Shown here: positions 1-9,300 of the stretch, piece by piece | How the letters are laid out: the number at the start of each line of letters is the position of its first letter | Numbering within the stretch: position 1 is the stretch's first letter | Virus record (IMG/VR): IMGVR_UViG_3300033155_001112 | Location: 1 to 31,250 of that record | DNA length: 31,250 bases | DNA from: a virus | Direction: 5' to 3' (one strand) | Program-made: the position numbers and the translations under genes | Notes under the pieces: generated by a model | What the model was told of the DNA's origin: nothing | Databases searched by the model: none | Seen by the model: only the letters and a program-made list of their open reading frames with translations

Positions 1-1787
1 TTCAATGCGACTGGGAGAGTTCCAGCAACTCGCTCCTCAATGAGTTTAGCAAATTTCTCAAGGAAAGGAACAGACTCTAGTGTTCCTTTTTTAACAGCAT
101 CATAAAACTCAGCAATACTCGCTTCTCCATCTCCCCATGCCTTTGCAGCAAGCGCCATTGCTCCTGGAATATACTGTCCCAACTGCCTTCTCAATTCTTC
201 CATAGAAACAAAGCCCTTAGAAATCATCTGTTCTAAGGCCAAAAACATTCCACTTACTTGCTGGCCATCAAGGTTCATAACTCGGGCTGCAATAGCGAAT
301 GATTTGAATTGTTGAGTTGCTTTTTCTACTGATACTCCAGCAATAGTTGCTGCGTTTACAAATTTAGAATATTCTTTTGTTACAGAATTTATATCAAGTT
401 TCAACTGCATTGCAATAGTAATTGCATCCTTCATTTTACTATTTGCATTGTCCATGGATCCATCAACAAGCATCAATGCATTTCTAAAACCAAGGAAATC
501 AGAGCTAACTTTTGATAGATTTGCACCAAAACTAGCTATTGCAGTGACAATTTTCATGCCAAATGCAGTTGCCATATATTGGCCAACTCTTATTGCTGTT
601 CTGCCTAAAAATCCAATTTTCTTTTCCGTTTGACTAACTGCTTCCCCTAATTCAGTAATTGCTTGCCTTGCTTGATATGCATCTGATTTTGCTTTTAACA
701 ATCCTGTTTTTTGACGAAGCAAGTCTAAACTTGAGTTTAAAGTGTTCATTGCGAAACTGGAAGTTTGTATAGCTCTTGCAAATTCTCCAAGCCTTACACT
801 TGCTGTTCTTACGTGAACTGTTGCTTGACCAAATGATGCTTGTTTTTTAGCAAATAATTCCATGTGAGAATTTATTACTTGCATAGCAGTAGATGATCTT
901 TTTACTGAATTTGCAAATGCAGCAATATTTCTTACTCCAACTGCTGCATTTGCCCCTTTAGATGCAAATAAGTCCATTTGGGCATTAAGAGTTTTCATTG
1001 CATATGTAGATGTTTGCAACGATCTTATAAATTCACCAATGCTCTTATTACTAGCATTCATTGCTTTGGCAGCAGCATCTAATTCTTTTGACTTTTGTGC
1101 AAACAAAGCCATCTGATTATTAAGCGTCCTCATGGACTTAGTAGAAACTTGTAAAGTATTAGCAAAATTCTTAAAATTAGTTATTGCTGGATCTATTTTT
1201 GATGCTCGTTCTAATGCTACCCATTCAGCATTTAACTTTTTTGTTTCATTAACAACAGCTCTTAATTCTTTGCCTATTTTTGTAAACGCATCTAATCTTG
1301 CAAATTCTCTAAATTTAATTGTACTAAGATCTATTTCTGACGTCAACCTTTTAACGTAATTTATTGTAAGCCCTAAGCTTTTTGCAACATCTAATGAAGT
1401 ATTTCCAACCCATTTCAATCCAGCTATGAATGCTTGATTTCCAATTCTTGCTTCTTGAGTTGCCTTCATCAATGTACTAACATGAAGTTCTAGTGAATGC
1501 AAAGAATTTATTGTCTTTGCAATATCATTAGAAGCCATACCAAGTCTAGATAATGAAGCTGAAATTGATTTAACTTTATCAGCAGTACCACGAGTGGCAT
1601 TGCTCATATTCATAAGATCTTGGACAATCCCAGATATCGAACGACTTTGAGATTTTAATCCAGAAAGAGTAGTCCCAAGGTTTTTTATAACCTTTTCTGA
1701 TGAAAGGCCTTCTTTTTTGATTTTTGCTAATCTGGTATCAACATCAGTAGAGTCAACTGTAATCTTAATTCTGATTTCATCAGCCAT
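1..1787 (-). CDS. Tail tape measure protein, 5' part (runs off the left edge)
   Basis: The protein sets tail length and is threaded through the tail tube. The visible 595 residues begin MADEIRIKITVDSTDVDTRL at an ATG (1787) preceded by AGGAG six bases upstream. The frame stays open to the window edge, so the C-terminus is missing. Residues about 200-370 hold four imperfect repeats with the core S-x-x-[AS]-M-x-x-[LI]-N-x-x-[ML]-x-L (for example STYAMKTLNAQMDLFASK), spaced 45, 38 and 45 residues, predicted helical. Residues from about 400 match the tape-measure domain found in lambda-like tail proteins (FLALEQMISKGFVSMEELRR followed by QLGQYIPGAMALAAKAWG). Placement directly after two tail chaperone ORFs is the classical order. 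Family identification is firm; total length is unknown. Confidence 0.93.
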   Translation of the reverse strand, partial: MADEIRIKITVDSTDVDTRLAKIKKEGLSSEKVIKNLGTTLSGLKSQSRSISGIVQDLMNMSNATRGTADKVKSISASLSRLGMASNDIAKTINSLHSLELHVSTLMKATQEARIGNQAFIAGLKWVGNTSLDVAKSLGLTINYVKRLTSEIDLSTIKFREFARLDAFTKIGKELRAVVNETKKLNAEWVALERASKIDPAITNFKNFANTLQVSTKSMRTLNNQMALFAQKSKELDAAAKAMNASNKSIGEFIRSLQTSTYAMKTLNAQMDLFASKGANAAVGVRNIAAFANSVKRSSTAMQVINSHMELFAKKQASFGQATVHVRTASVRLGEFARAIQTSSFAMNTLNSSLDLLRQKTGLLKAKSDAYQARQAITELGEAVSQTEKKIGFLGRTAIRVGQYMATAFGMKIVTAIASFGANLSKVSSDFLGFRNALMLVDGSMDNANSKMKDAITIAMQLKLDINSVTKEYSKFVNAATIAGVSVEKATQQFKSFAIAARVMNLDGQQVSGMFLALEQMISKGFVSMEELRRQLGQYIPGAMALAAKAWGDGEASIAEFYDAVKKGTLESVPFLEKFAKLIEERVAGTLPVAL

Positions 1788-1801
1788 TCTAGTCTCCTGG
1801 A

Positions 1802-2137
1802 CTACTTTCTAGGTCTTTGTCTTTTTGAACTTTCTCTTTGCTGACGTTTTTTATTTTCGTCAGATTGATACTTTAAATATATATCATCCATTGAACACAC
1901 TACCTTAATAAATTCTTCCAATGATCCTATTAATTCAAATCTATCTGCATAATTAAACAAAATAGATGGAGGTATATGTTCTAAATTTGTACCTAAATTT
2001 CTTTCTCTAGTGAGCAACTCAAAAACATTTATATACCAAATTGCAGTATCAGTTAATTGGACTTCATCATCAAGAGGAGTTGCGCGTCCTTGCGCTTGAA
2101 GATTTTTAAATAAGGCTATCTTATCTCCATACTCCAT
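1802..2137 (-). CDS. Tail assembly chaperone, downstream ORF (gpT-like)
   Basis: A 111-residue charged protein with a very basic C-terminus (QRESSKRQRPRK). It lies between a gpG-like ORF and the tape measure gene, where phages usually carry the second tail assembly chaperone, normally made as a frameshift extension of the first. Its frame is -1 relative to the upstream ORF and is open back to about 2186, overlapping the end of that ORF. The annotated ATG (2137) has no good ribosome-binding site: the nearest AAGGAG lies 23 bases upstream. This supports frameshift expression, but no canonical slippery heptamer is visible. The function rests on position and frame, not on sequence motifs. Confidence 0.62.
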   Translation of the reverse strand: MEYGDKIALFKNLQAQGRATPLDDEVQLTDTAIWYINVFELLTRERNLGTNLEHIPPSILFNYADRFELIGSLEEFIKVVCSMDDIYLKYQSDENKKRQQRESSKRQRPRK

Positions 2138-2154
2138 CTGCCACTTGAGAAGCC

Positions 2155-2186
2155 CTATGACTCCTTTACAACTTCCTCTATATCCT
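2155..2186 (-). other. Candidate -1 frameshift overlap of the two tail chaperone ORFs
   Basis: Between the TAA that opens the -1 frame (just above 2186) and the TAG that ends the first ORF (2155), both frames are open. The slip would have to occur here to fuse gpG-like and gpT-like parts. The stretch contains GTT GTA AAG GAG TCA TAG. An internal Shine-Dalgarno-like AAGGAG sits next to the stop and could stimulate slippage, but no X-XXY-YYZ heptamer is seen. Confidence 0.35.
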
Positions 2187-2547
2187 CCTTAATATAATTA
2201 TCAAGATCATTTGAATATTCTTGCACATAATCTAAACAATCTGGATCGTTTTTTAATAAATCAACTGCATTTTCTTCACTATACTCTGGATTCCCAGGCA
2301 TCTTTGTTTTGTCCCAGCTATTAAGAACGCCATATGCAATTGATTTACACATTATATCTAGTGCAGTGTCATCGTCAATAGTTCCTTTATCAATTTGCTT
2401 CTTATACGGCTTTGATAACCTACGAAACATTTTCTTGAACTTAGCATTATTTGATCTTGCAATCAAAAGAGGAACGCCAAGATAACTGCCCCAAGAGCCA
2501 TCTTCTTCTTTCCCATGATCGACCGGGGTAATTTGTAGCATACTCAT
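2155..2547 (-). CDS. Tail assembly chaperone, upstream ORF (gpG-like)
   Basis: A protein of about 130 residues starting MSMLQITPVDHGKEE. I choose the ATG at 2547 because AGGTGA lies at proper distance before it; an ATG eight codons earlier (2571) has only an AGG directly touching it. The protein is helical and acidic at the C-terminus (DNYIKEDIEEVVKES) with a basic centre (KFKKMFRRLSKPYKKQ). Its position between the major tail protein and the tape measure gene, followed by a -1 frame partner, is the hallmark of gpG-type tail chaperones that bind the tape measure protein during tail polymerisation. No diagnostic motif was recognised. Confidence 0.65.
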   Translation of the reverse strand: MSMLQITPVDHGKEEDGSWGSYLGVPLLIARSNNAKFKKMFRRLSKPYKKQIDKGTIDDDTALDIMCKSIAYGVLNSWDKTKMPGNPEYSEENAVDLLKNDPDCLDYVQEYSNDLDNYIKEDIEEVVKES

Positions 2548-2648
2548 AATATCACCTGTGTTAATTTGCATCCTGTGTATTTAATTAAAGCACCCCATCA
2601 ATGCGCACAGGCACACAAAGGCAGGGTGGGGCCAAGGCCCAAACCTAA

Positions 2649-3842
2649 TTAGGCAGCATCCATGAAATCAAAGCCAACCATATAACCACCAGTTGGATCA
2701 CGAAGTGCGCGCAAAGAACCATTAAGTGTAAGGAAATTATCCTTACCATCAATAGGAACATCAAGAGTTTCAAACTTACACTTAGGTAGAGTAATAGCAA
2801 TACCATTGCCATCACCATCGCGCAATGCAAGAGAAACACTAAATGACTCAGAGTTAATAAACTTCTTGTAAATATCTAAGGAGCAGAAATACATAGTAAT
2901 ATCCGCTGTGACATTCAGTGTGAAGTCAGTAACATCTACAGCACCCAAAGTACCAATACATTTAGCACCCTGTGTACCATTGTCTACAGAAAGGTTAAAG
3001 TTCTGGAAACAAGATCCAGTAGTAAGGCCAGCAAGTGAAATATCAGCAACACTAGTTACTGCATTCATAATTGAATAAGCAGGAACATCTATATCATTCG
3101 CTTCTGAATTCTCATATTCTGTACCAGCAAGCTCAGTATCATCCAAAGCATCTTCAGTAGTACCAAATACACCAATTGCGCCATTCAATATAGAGCCAGT
3201 CTCAAAGTTGAAACTTGCAGTAGAGATGGAGCAACTAGGATAGAAGAAGTTTGAATTATATGTATCGCAAACTACACGCTTACGGAACAGATATTCATCA
3301 GCTGCCTCTGCACCATTTACATAACGAGCTACATGGGCTTCTCCAGTGCCGCCAGCATCAACAAGAATATCAGTAAAGACTGTAACCGCATCAGCAACAG
3401 CACTTTTTACAAGATAAACTCCATCAAGAGCAGTTACTGTCATGCCATTGATATTAACATATGTTCCAGCTGGGAATGCTGTGCCAATACCTGTTGCAGC
3501 AAATGTGCCATCTTCTGCACCAGGAGCAGATGTTGCAGTAGCAGTAATAGTAGTGATGTCAGTATTTGTAACTGGATCATTTGGATCTCGTAACAAAGAA
3601 ATCAAGAGAGGCTTATATGGAGCATAAGACAACTCATAATTAATATCACCAGACACTTCATTATCTGTCAGAACAAGGTCATCAATCATGCGGTCTGCAC
3701 GAATAACCTCAGAAACTGTAGTTGTAAGATTGGACATTGGCCCGCCACCAGTAGTTGGCAGGATTTGCAAGGCTGGCTCAGTAATACCATTCCAAGCTTT
3801 TTCATATCCGATGGAAGTATAATTGGTGCTAGTAATAGACAT
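2649..3842 (-). CDS. Major tail (tube) protein
   Basis: A 397-residue protein starting MSITSTNYTSIGYEKAWNG with GAGGTG upstream. The opening segment (residues 1-90, with TTVSEVIRADRMIDDLVLTD and SYAPYKPLLISLLRD) is typical of phage tail-tube proteins that assemble into hexameric rings. A Thr/Ala/Gly-rich stretch at about 98-170 looks like an inserted beta-sandwich domain exposed on the tube. The C-terminal half is predicted beta-rich and ends DPTGGYMVGFDFMDAA. It is followed by a 77-to-100-base gap with a short GGGCC-TT-GGCCC hairpin (2629-2640), then the tail chaperones, and is preceded by the tail terminator gene. The order strongly supports the call. Confidence 0.85.
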   Translation of the reverse strand: MSITSTNYTSIGYEKAWNGITEPALQILPTTGGGPMSNLTTTVSEVIRADRMIDDLVLTDNEVSGDINYELSYAPYKPLLISLLRDPNDPVTNTDITTITATATSAPGAEDGTFAATGIGTAFPAGTYVNINGMTVTALDGVYLVKSAVADAVTVFTDILVDAGGTGEAHVARYVNGAEAADEYLFRKRVVCDTYNSNFFYPSCSISTASFNFETGSILNGAIGVFGTTEDALDDTELAGTEYENSEANDIDVPAYSIMNAVTSVADISLAGLTTGSCFQNFNLSVDNGTQGAKCIGTLGAVDVTDFTLNVTADITMYFCSLDIYKKFINSESFSVSLALRDGDGNGIAITLPKCKFETLDVPIDGKDNFLTLNGSLRALRDPTGGYMVGFDFMDAA

Positions 3843-3856
3843 GGTGAATCACCTCA

Positions 3857-4249
3857 TTAACAGTTAGATTGCGCCCAGCATTTTGCTCGGACATTCATTT
3901 TAAACCAGCCATTGCCATTGTCACCAACTCTGGAAGTCTCAGCTGAATAAAAAGTAATATCATCTAAGACAATATTACTAAATAAAATTTCAAGCTCTTT
4001 AGCATATTCATATGCCAGCCCAGAGCCTGACTTGGGCTTTACAAATATTTCAATCCAGAATGAAGCATAATCTCTCTTGGCTAGCCCACCAAGCGCAGCA
4101 TTCTCAGTTAAAACTGGCCGAAGCATACACCGTAGCCACGGGCCATCTGGAGCATCAAAAGACATATTATCATATGCTATAGGACAATTATTCCAATTAT
4201 CCTTTAAATGATTTTCACATGCCTTTCTTATATCATCAAAGTGAGTCAT
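3857..4249 (-). CDS. Tail terminator protein
   Basis: A 130-residue protein starting MTHFDDIRKACENHLKDNW. It resembles the tail terminator / neck family that caps the finished tail tube: an N-terminal helix, then a strand pattern with PDGPWLRCMLRPV at about residues 35-47, then ALGGLAKRDYASFWIEIFV and a late strand DITFYSAETSRVG. It overlaps the preceding connector gene by four bases (ATGA) and stands immediately before the major tail protein, where the terminator is found in lambda- and HK97-like genomes. Fold-level assignment; no catalytic residues are expected. Confidence 0.68.
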   Translation of the reverse strand: MTHFDDIRKACENHLKDNWNNCPIAYDNMSFDAPDGPWLRCMLRPVLTENAALGGLAKRDYASFWIEIFVKPKSGSGLAYEYAKELEILFSNIVLDDITFYSAETSRVGDNGNGWFKMNVRAKCWAQSNC

Positions 4250-4641
4250 AATCCTAGACCTTTTAATGAATATTTAAAAACTATATCATCTATCCAACCT
4301 GTATTTGGTTGCTTTTTAGATGTTCCTTCATTTAATCCTTCAATATATGGAGCAAGATTTACAACAAACCATTGATGATAAATTTTATTATATTTTGATA
4401 AATTAATAATTTTTATGGGGATCTGTCCTAAGCAGGGAACATAATCTCCAAGATAAGTTACAGTATTTTTCGATATTACTGCTCCTGGAGAAGCATACCA
4501 GCTAGCTTGAGCATAACCAGTACAGACTGGCGTATTATTTATTAGTTCTTGTGTCATATCTTGAACAAGAGCCGCTGTTCTCTTTCCTATTAGATTTGTA
4601 ACTAAAGGAAGGTATCCATCAAAACCTATTACAACCGACAT
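4246..4641 (-). CDS. HK97 gp10-like head-tail / neck protein
   Basis: A 131-residue protein starting MSVVIGFDGYLPLVTN. The ATG at 4641 is chosen because GGGAG lies five bases before it; an ATG four codons upstream lacks a site. The core ALVQDMTQELINNTPVCTGY followed by AQASWYAS matches the gp10-type minor tail / neck family, whose members carry the pattern 'xNTPVxTGxLRxSW'. The C-terminal part has LAPYIEGLNEGTSKKQP, again the 'YAxxxExGT' element of that family. It overlaps the neighbouring genes on both sides (13 bases and 4 bases), consistent with translational coupling in the connector cluster. Confidence 0.75.
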   Translation of the reverse strand: MSVVIGFDGYLPLVTNLIGKRTAALVQDMTQELINNTPVCTGYAQASWYASPGAVISKNTVTYLGDYVPCLGQIPIKIINLSKYNKIYHQWFVVNLAPYIEGLNEGTSKKQPNTGWIDDIVFKYSLKGLGL

Positions 4642-4985
4642 TGTAGCTCCCAAGTTGCATCCGCTGGGTCATCCTTAACCTTAATAATCTTATATCTAGT
4701 GGATGAATAATCTATATAGTCATCAATCTCTGGTATTGCATCTAATTCATTTGTAAGAATAAGAATGTTTTTATCAGAGGGCTCAACTCCAGTATCAAAT
4801 AATTCTCTTATATAAGAACTAAGCACTCCACGAGTAGCATATAAAGTTTCTGTTGGAGTATCTAAGCCAGTATCTGTGCTATAATCATTAGTTATTTTAA
4901 TTAAATTTATTGTTTTTACTGCATCAGCTAGGTCTCCATCAAAAGCAGCCGCTAAATCGTTCTGTATTTCTGATCTAAGTCCCAT
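4629..4985 (-). CDS. Head closure / head-tail adaptor protein
   Basis: A 118-residue protein starting MGLRSEIQNDLAAAFDGDL with GGAG at seven bases. The alternating strand and turn pattern, with DTPTETLYATRGVLSSY, DKNILILTNELDAIPEIDDY and a final TRYKIIKVKDDPADATWELQ, is that of phage head-closure (stopper) proteins. In that family an 'x-I-Y-x-I-x-x-V' strand followed by a last strand 'W-x-L-x-x-x' ends the barrel. It is the first gene after a 100-base gap with an extended -10 promoter and is followed by the gp10-like and terminator genes. Assignment rests on this pattern and on order. Confidence 0.65.
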   Translation of the reverse strand: MGLRSEIQNDLAAAFDGDLADAVKTINLIKITNDYSTDTGLDTPTETLYATRGVLSSYIRELFDTGVEPSDKNILILTNELDAIPEIDDYIDYSSTRYKIIKVKDDPADATWELQCRL

Positions 4986-5023
4986 GATTGAACTCCAACC
5001 CTTTTTCTGAATCCCTACTTAAT

Positions 5024-5032
5024 ATTATAGCA
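5024..5032 (-). promoter_or_regulatory. Extended -10 promoter for the connector/tail genes
   Basis: The reverse strand reads TGCTATAAT, a perfect -10 hexamer with the extended TGn element, about 40 bases before the ATG at 4985 in one of the few gaps of the late block (4986-5087). No good -35 box is seen at 17 bases, which extended -10 promoters tolerate. The same gap has a weak GATATAA/TTATATC hairpin just after the previous stop. Confidence 0.5.
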
Positions 5033-5087
5033 TAAATGCGGGGGATTATGCTGCTAGATATAAGAGAAAATTGCATATTATATCCAA

Positions 5088-5498
5088 CTAACCTCGCAAG
5101 ATGCGCGTTGACGATCCAGACTTAGAGCAAATGCCTGCAAGCAATTGGTCTACATCATCTTGATTATTAGCAGCGGAAGCTCCACCTAAATATTCTGTTT
5201 CAGATTCAACTGTGCCAGCTTTAACTCTTTTTAACTTCACCCTGCCATTTAAAGATGATCCATCATCAAGCAATGTGCCTTGAAGATAATCCTCAGCAAG
5301 TAGAGCATTGGCATATTTAATTTCATCAGGAGGATCAGTCTCATCAAAATATACGCAAGAATATTTTGAATCTAAATTAACTCTTCCCCAAAATAATGCA
5401 CCATCTTTTTCATTAGTGGATGCATCTGCCCAAGTAGTAGACCCAACAAGATAAGTATTGGCTTCTGCTACTGTACAATATGGTGTTACTAACGCCAC
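5088..5498 (-). CDS. Head-tail connector, DnaT-like/gp6-like adaptor
   Basis: A 136-residue protein. The start is taken as the GTG at 5498 (reading V/MALVTPYCTVAEANTYLVG), since GGAG sits six bases before it. The ATG farther upstream (5537) overlaps the previous gene and has no such site. The opening 'YCTVAEANTYL-WADAS' is the signature of phage adaptor proteins often labelled DnaT-like, which bind the portal and form the connector ring. The later part is less typical: 'YFDETDPPDEIKYANALLAE' still matches the family's 'P-xx-I-K-x-A-x-x-x-L-A' helix. It comes after a run of appendage genes rather than right after the capsid gene, an unusual separation. Confidence 0.72.
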   Translation of the reverse strand: MALVTPYCTVAEANTYLVGSTTWADASTNEKDGALFWGRVNLDSKYSCVYFDETDPPDEIKYANALLAEDYLQGTLLDDGSSLNGRVKLKRVKAGTVESETEYLGGASAANNQDDVDQLLAGICSKSGSSTRILRG

Positions 5499-5515
5499 AA
5501 TAATCTCCTGTAATA

Positions 5516-5950
5516 TTAATACTTGGCGACTTTCCAAGTCAAGCGATAACCGCCATTATGCTGCATTACATCCTGTGTAACTTTGCCCCACATAGCTTCA
5601 CCAGCGCTTACAACGCAGTCTGTAAACTCATCATCTGTAGCACAGATTGCAGTAATCTCTGGCATTGGGCCTTCCATCTTACAACCATCTTCTCCCTGCT
5701 GGAATCCTACTCTCCCCCAATAATGACCACCACCTTTGACACCATGGTCTACAATATTAAATCTAACATGCCTTTCTTTGGCATCTTTAGGCAGTATAAA
5801 TTGATACCAATTAGTTGCGCCAGACTCTACTACACCATCAATATGCTGCCCACCAATGCCCATAGCAATAGCATCAATAGCAAATAACTTATCGCCTTCC
5901 TCAAAGCCAGGTGGAAGTACAACACCTTCTTCATTTTGCCACTCTTTCAT
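5516..5950 (-). CDS. Unknown virion-region protein, 144 aa
   Basis: Starts MKEWQNEEGVVLPPGFEEGD with AGGAG seven bases upstream. I do not recognise a family. It is acidic, predicted beta-rich, with several Gly and Trp residues (GGGHYWGRVGFQQGEDG) and four Cys. The spacing HVRFNIVDHGVKGGGHYW gives a possible His cluster, but no known catalytic motif. It sits between an appendage gene and the head-tail adaptor with short gaps on both sides, so a structural or tail-accessory role is likely. Confidence 0.55.
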   Translation of the reverse strand: MKEWQNEEGVVLPPGFEEGDKLFAIDAIAMGIGGQHIDGVVESGATNWYQFILPKDAKERHVRFNIVDHGVKGGGHYWGRVGFQQGEDGCKMEGPMPEITAICATDDEFTDCVVSAGEAMWGKVTQDVMQHNGGYRLTWKVAKY

Positions 5951-5963
5951 ATCTTATCTCCTG

Positions 5964-6326
5964 TTAAACTGGGTCAATGCCTTGCGGGGTAACTTTAAGT
6001 GTATAATGCTCCTCAATATTAAATGGAGGAGTTAATGTAGTATTAATCACCTCAATAACTTGAGTATATGGACGATAACTTTCACTATCATCAACCTCTA
6101 ATAGATTAGTTTCCGTTGGAGTTAGAGCAGCAATAAATCTTAAATTATCCACTGTCTTATCAGTCACTTCCCTTTTGGCAATTACAGCGACCCCATCTGA
6201 ATCATTAACGGCAGTAAAGCAACTCCAGTTGGCATCAAGGGTTACACCGTCATCCAGAACTGTAGGTCTTGGGCGGATAATTGGGCCAGTATCACCTTGG
6301 TAGATTGTATATTCTTCAACAGCCAT
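5964..6326 (-). CDS. Appendage-region protein with N-terminal baseplate-like fold, 120 aa
   Basis: Starts MAVEEYTIYQGDTGPIIRPR with AGGA upstream, overlapping the end of the giant repeat protein by 11 bases. 'YQGDTGPxI' followed by a variable linker and strand-rich region resembles the short beta-sandwich module found at the head of some phage receptor-binding or baseplate upper proteins. That match is by eye and weak. It ends NIEEHYTLKVTPQGIDPV. A role as an attachment or adaptor piece for the repeat protein is an inference from coupling alone. Confidence 0.5.
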   Translation of the reverse strand: MAVEEYTIYQGDTGPIIRPRPTVLDDGVTLDANWSCFTAVNDSDGVAVIAKREVTDKTVDNLRFIAALTPTETNLLEVDDSESYRPYTQVIEVINTTLTPPFNIEEHYTLKVTPQGIDPV

Positions 6327-9300
6327 CTTCTAGTCCTATAAGTTCAATAGTTGAGTCTATCATATAATTTTCAGGCAACATAGAAAGATCAAGCGTTTCT
6401 ATTTCAATATCTAAATCATAAGATTCATTATCGTAATTTATTCCATATGGGACACATAATAATGGTATTGCACCAGTATATAAAAGAACTATATCAGAAC
6501 CAGTTATATCAAATTCAACCGTCTCTGTTATTATGCTATGGTGATATGCAAGCCCTGCATCTGTGCCAGCAATTACAAAAGTGCCAGATTCTGCGCCTAT
6601 TGATCTACTATGTGCTAAATCTACATCTTGACCAAGTATTAAGAAAGATCCATTTTCTGCAATAATAGAATTTACAGTCTTTAATGTAACATCTTGACCA
6701 AGAATTGTATATTCGCCAGACTCGGCAGATATTGCATAACTTGTCTTAAATGATACGTCAGTTCCAGATATGTTGTATTCGCCAACAGCAGCAGATACAG
6801 AATATCCTTTTCCTAAATTAACAGGCTGTCCTGTAATATTAAATGATGCGCCATCTACAGATGCTACTTTATCTGATAAGAAGTCAACATCCGTACCAGT
6901 AATACTGAATGATCCATTATCAGCAAATAATACTGATTCAGCATTAAATGTTACATCAGTACCAGTTATTAAAAACTCACCATTAAGCGCAGATATTACA
7001 TAGCCTCTATCAAAGCTAACATCTGTGCCTGTAATATTAAATGATGTAGTAGTTGCAGATAAAGTGTAATTTATTAATAGACCAACAGATTGGCCATCAA
7101 TAGCAAAAGCGCCAGCAAGAACATTTGCTGTATAATCTATGCTAAAGTTAACATCCTGTCCAGATATATTAAATTGCCCATTCTCTATAGATATTGCATA
7201 TCCAACTGCCAAATCTACATCAAAACCAGTTAATATAAATGATCCATTTTCTGCTATTAGTGAATTTTCAGTAGAAAGATTAACATCTTGTCCATCTATG
7301 CTAAACGATCCAACTTCACTAATAAGAACATACTCTTTAGATAATACTATATCAGTACCATCTAAAGAAAATGCTCCATTATTTGCATCAAGAGTATAAT
7401 CAACTAATAAATTAGCATCAGTTCCGCTGATTGCATAGCTTTCAGAAATATTAGATAGAATATAATCTACTGAAAGATCTACATCAAATCCAGTTATTGT
7501 ATATGCACCAACTCCTGCTAATATTGATTTCTCGCTATCAAAATTAACATCCGTTCCAGTTATTAAATATGTGTCATAGTCTGGTATCAGTGCATAATCA
7601 CGATTAAACGTAACATCTGTTCCAGTTAATAAGTAAGAGCCAGAAAGTACATCTAGTGTATATTTTATAGAAAGGTTAGCATCAGCGCCATCTATTAAGA
7701 AAGCGCCATTCTCTGTAGCTAAAATATAATCTCTATCTAATTCTACATTTGCTCCAGTAATTATGAATGATTCTGTAGTAGGAATTAATACATATCCTTG
7801 CTGGAGATCTACATTAGTTCCATTTATGTCGAATGCGCCAATAATAACAGGCAAGTTATAATCTTGCTGTAGAGTAACATCCGTTCCAGCAATATTGAAT
7901 ACAGTCGTAATTGGAACTAATGAATATCCCTGCTGTAGAGTAGCATCTGTTCCAGTTATATTAAATGATGCAGATATTGAATTTAATGCATATCCCTGTT
8001 GTAAGTCTACATCCACAACTGTAATGTTAAACGTGCCAGATCCAGCAGATAATGATTTCTCACTATCGAAATTAACATCAAATCCAGTTATTACATATTC
8101 ACCAGCAATAGTTGATATTGCGTAATCACGACTAAATGCAACGTCCGTTCCATCAATATTAAATGTAGTTGTCGTTGGAACTAGCGAATATCCTTGCTGC
8201 AAATCTACATCAGTTCCATCTATATCAAATGTTCCAGCAAGAGCTTGTAAGACATATCCCTGTAGCAGATTAACATCAACTCCATTGATATTAAATGCTA
8301 TTGTTTCTGAAACTAGGGAGTATCCTTGCTGTAGAACAGCGTCCGTTCCAGCAATATCAAATTCTGCGACTGTAGTATTTAGCGAATATCCTTGTTTAAG
8401 GTCTACGTCAAAACCAGTTATATTGAATATGCCAGAGCCAGCGGATAGCGATTTTTCACTATCAAAGTTGACGTCATATCCTGTTATTACATATTCACCA
8501 ACGATAGTAGATACAGCATAATCGCGACTGAATGTAACATCCGTGCCAGATATATCAAAGGCTTCGGTTGATGTAGTTAAAGTATAGTCTTGAGAAAGAG
8601 TTACATCATTACCAGAAATATTAAAAACTTCAGTTAAGGCAACTAAGGAATATCCTTGGGAAAGTATAACACCAGTTCCATCTATATTGAAAGTTTCAGT
8701 TAAAGCAACTAATGAATATCCTTGTTGAAGTTCAACGTTATGCCCTGTAATATTAAATGCTTCAGTTATAGTTTGCAATACATGCGATACTGCTAAATCT
8801 ACATCAGTACCAACTATATTAAACGCGCCAACTAAAACTGGTAGATTATATCCTACTTGAAGATCAATAACAGTGCCATTGATATTAAATGCTTCTGTAA
8901 GGGCATCTAGTGCATAATGATTAACTTCACCCCCTTCTTTTGTTAATGTTACATCAGTGCCAGTAATATTGAATGCTTCGGTTAATACATGTAATGGCTT
9001 TCCATATATTAAATTAGTTGCCCCAGTGCCACCCCCACCAAGGGTTAGTGACCCTAATTTTGATGTACCTAGTTTTCCATCATCTCCAGCATCCTGATAT
9101 GTAAATGATCCAGCAAGCACATTTAACGTAAAATGCCTAGCTTGAATTAAATCTATATTAGTGCCAGTTATAGCGAATGATTCTGTTAAAGCATCAAGAG
9201 TGTGATGCCTAACAGCAGTTAAAGTAACATCAGTACCTGAAATAGCGAAAGATTCTGTAAGCGTATCAAGAGTATAATGAGTAACACTAGAAGTATAATC

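Noticed and set aside
2629-2640. Terminator after the major tail gene
   Set aside because: GGGCC-TT-GGCCC is a short stem with a two-base loop and no T-run, so it is not counted as a terminator.
6447-8521. Several forward-strand frames opposite the giant repeat gene
   Set aside because: Their products repeat in step with the 66-bp units (PVILND-like strings) because they are the reverse frame of the repeats; no ribosome sites.
6475-8850. CRISPR-like repeat array
   Set aside because: Period 66 bp without spacer/repeat alternation, wholly inside one open reading frame.
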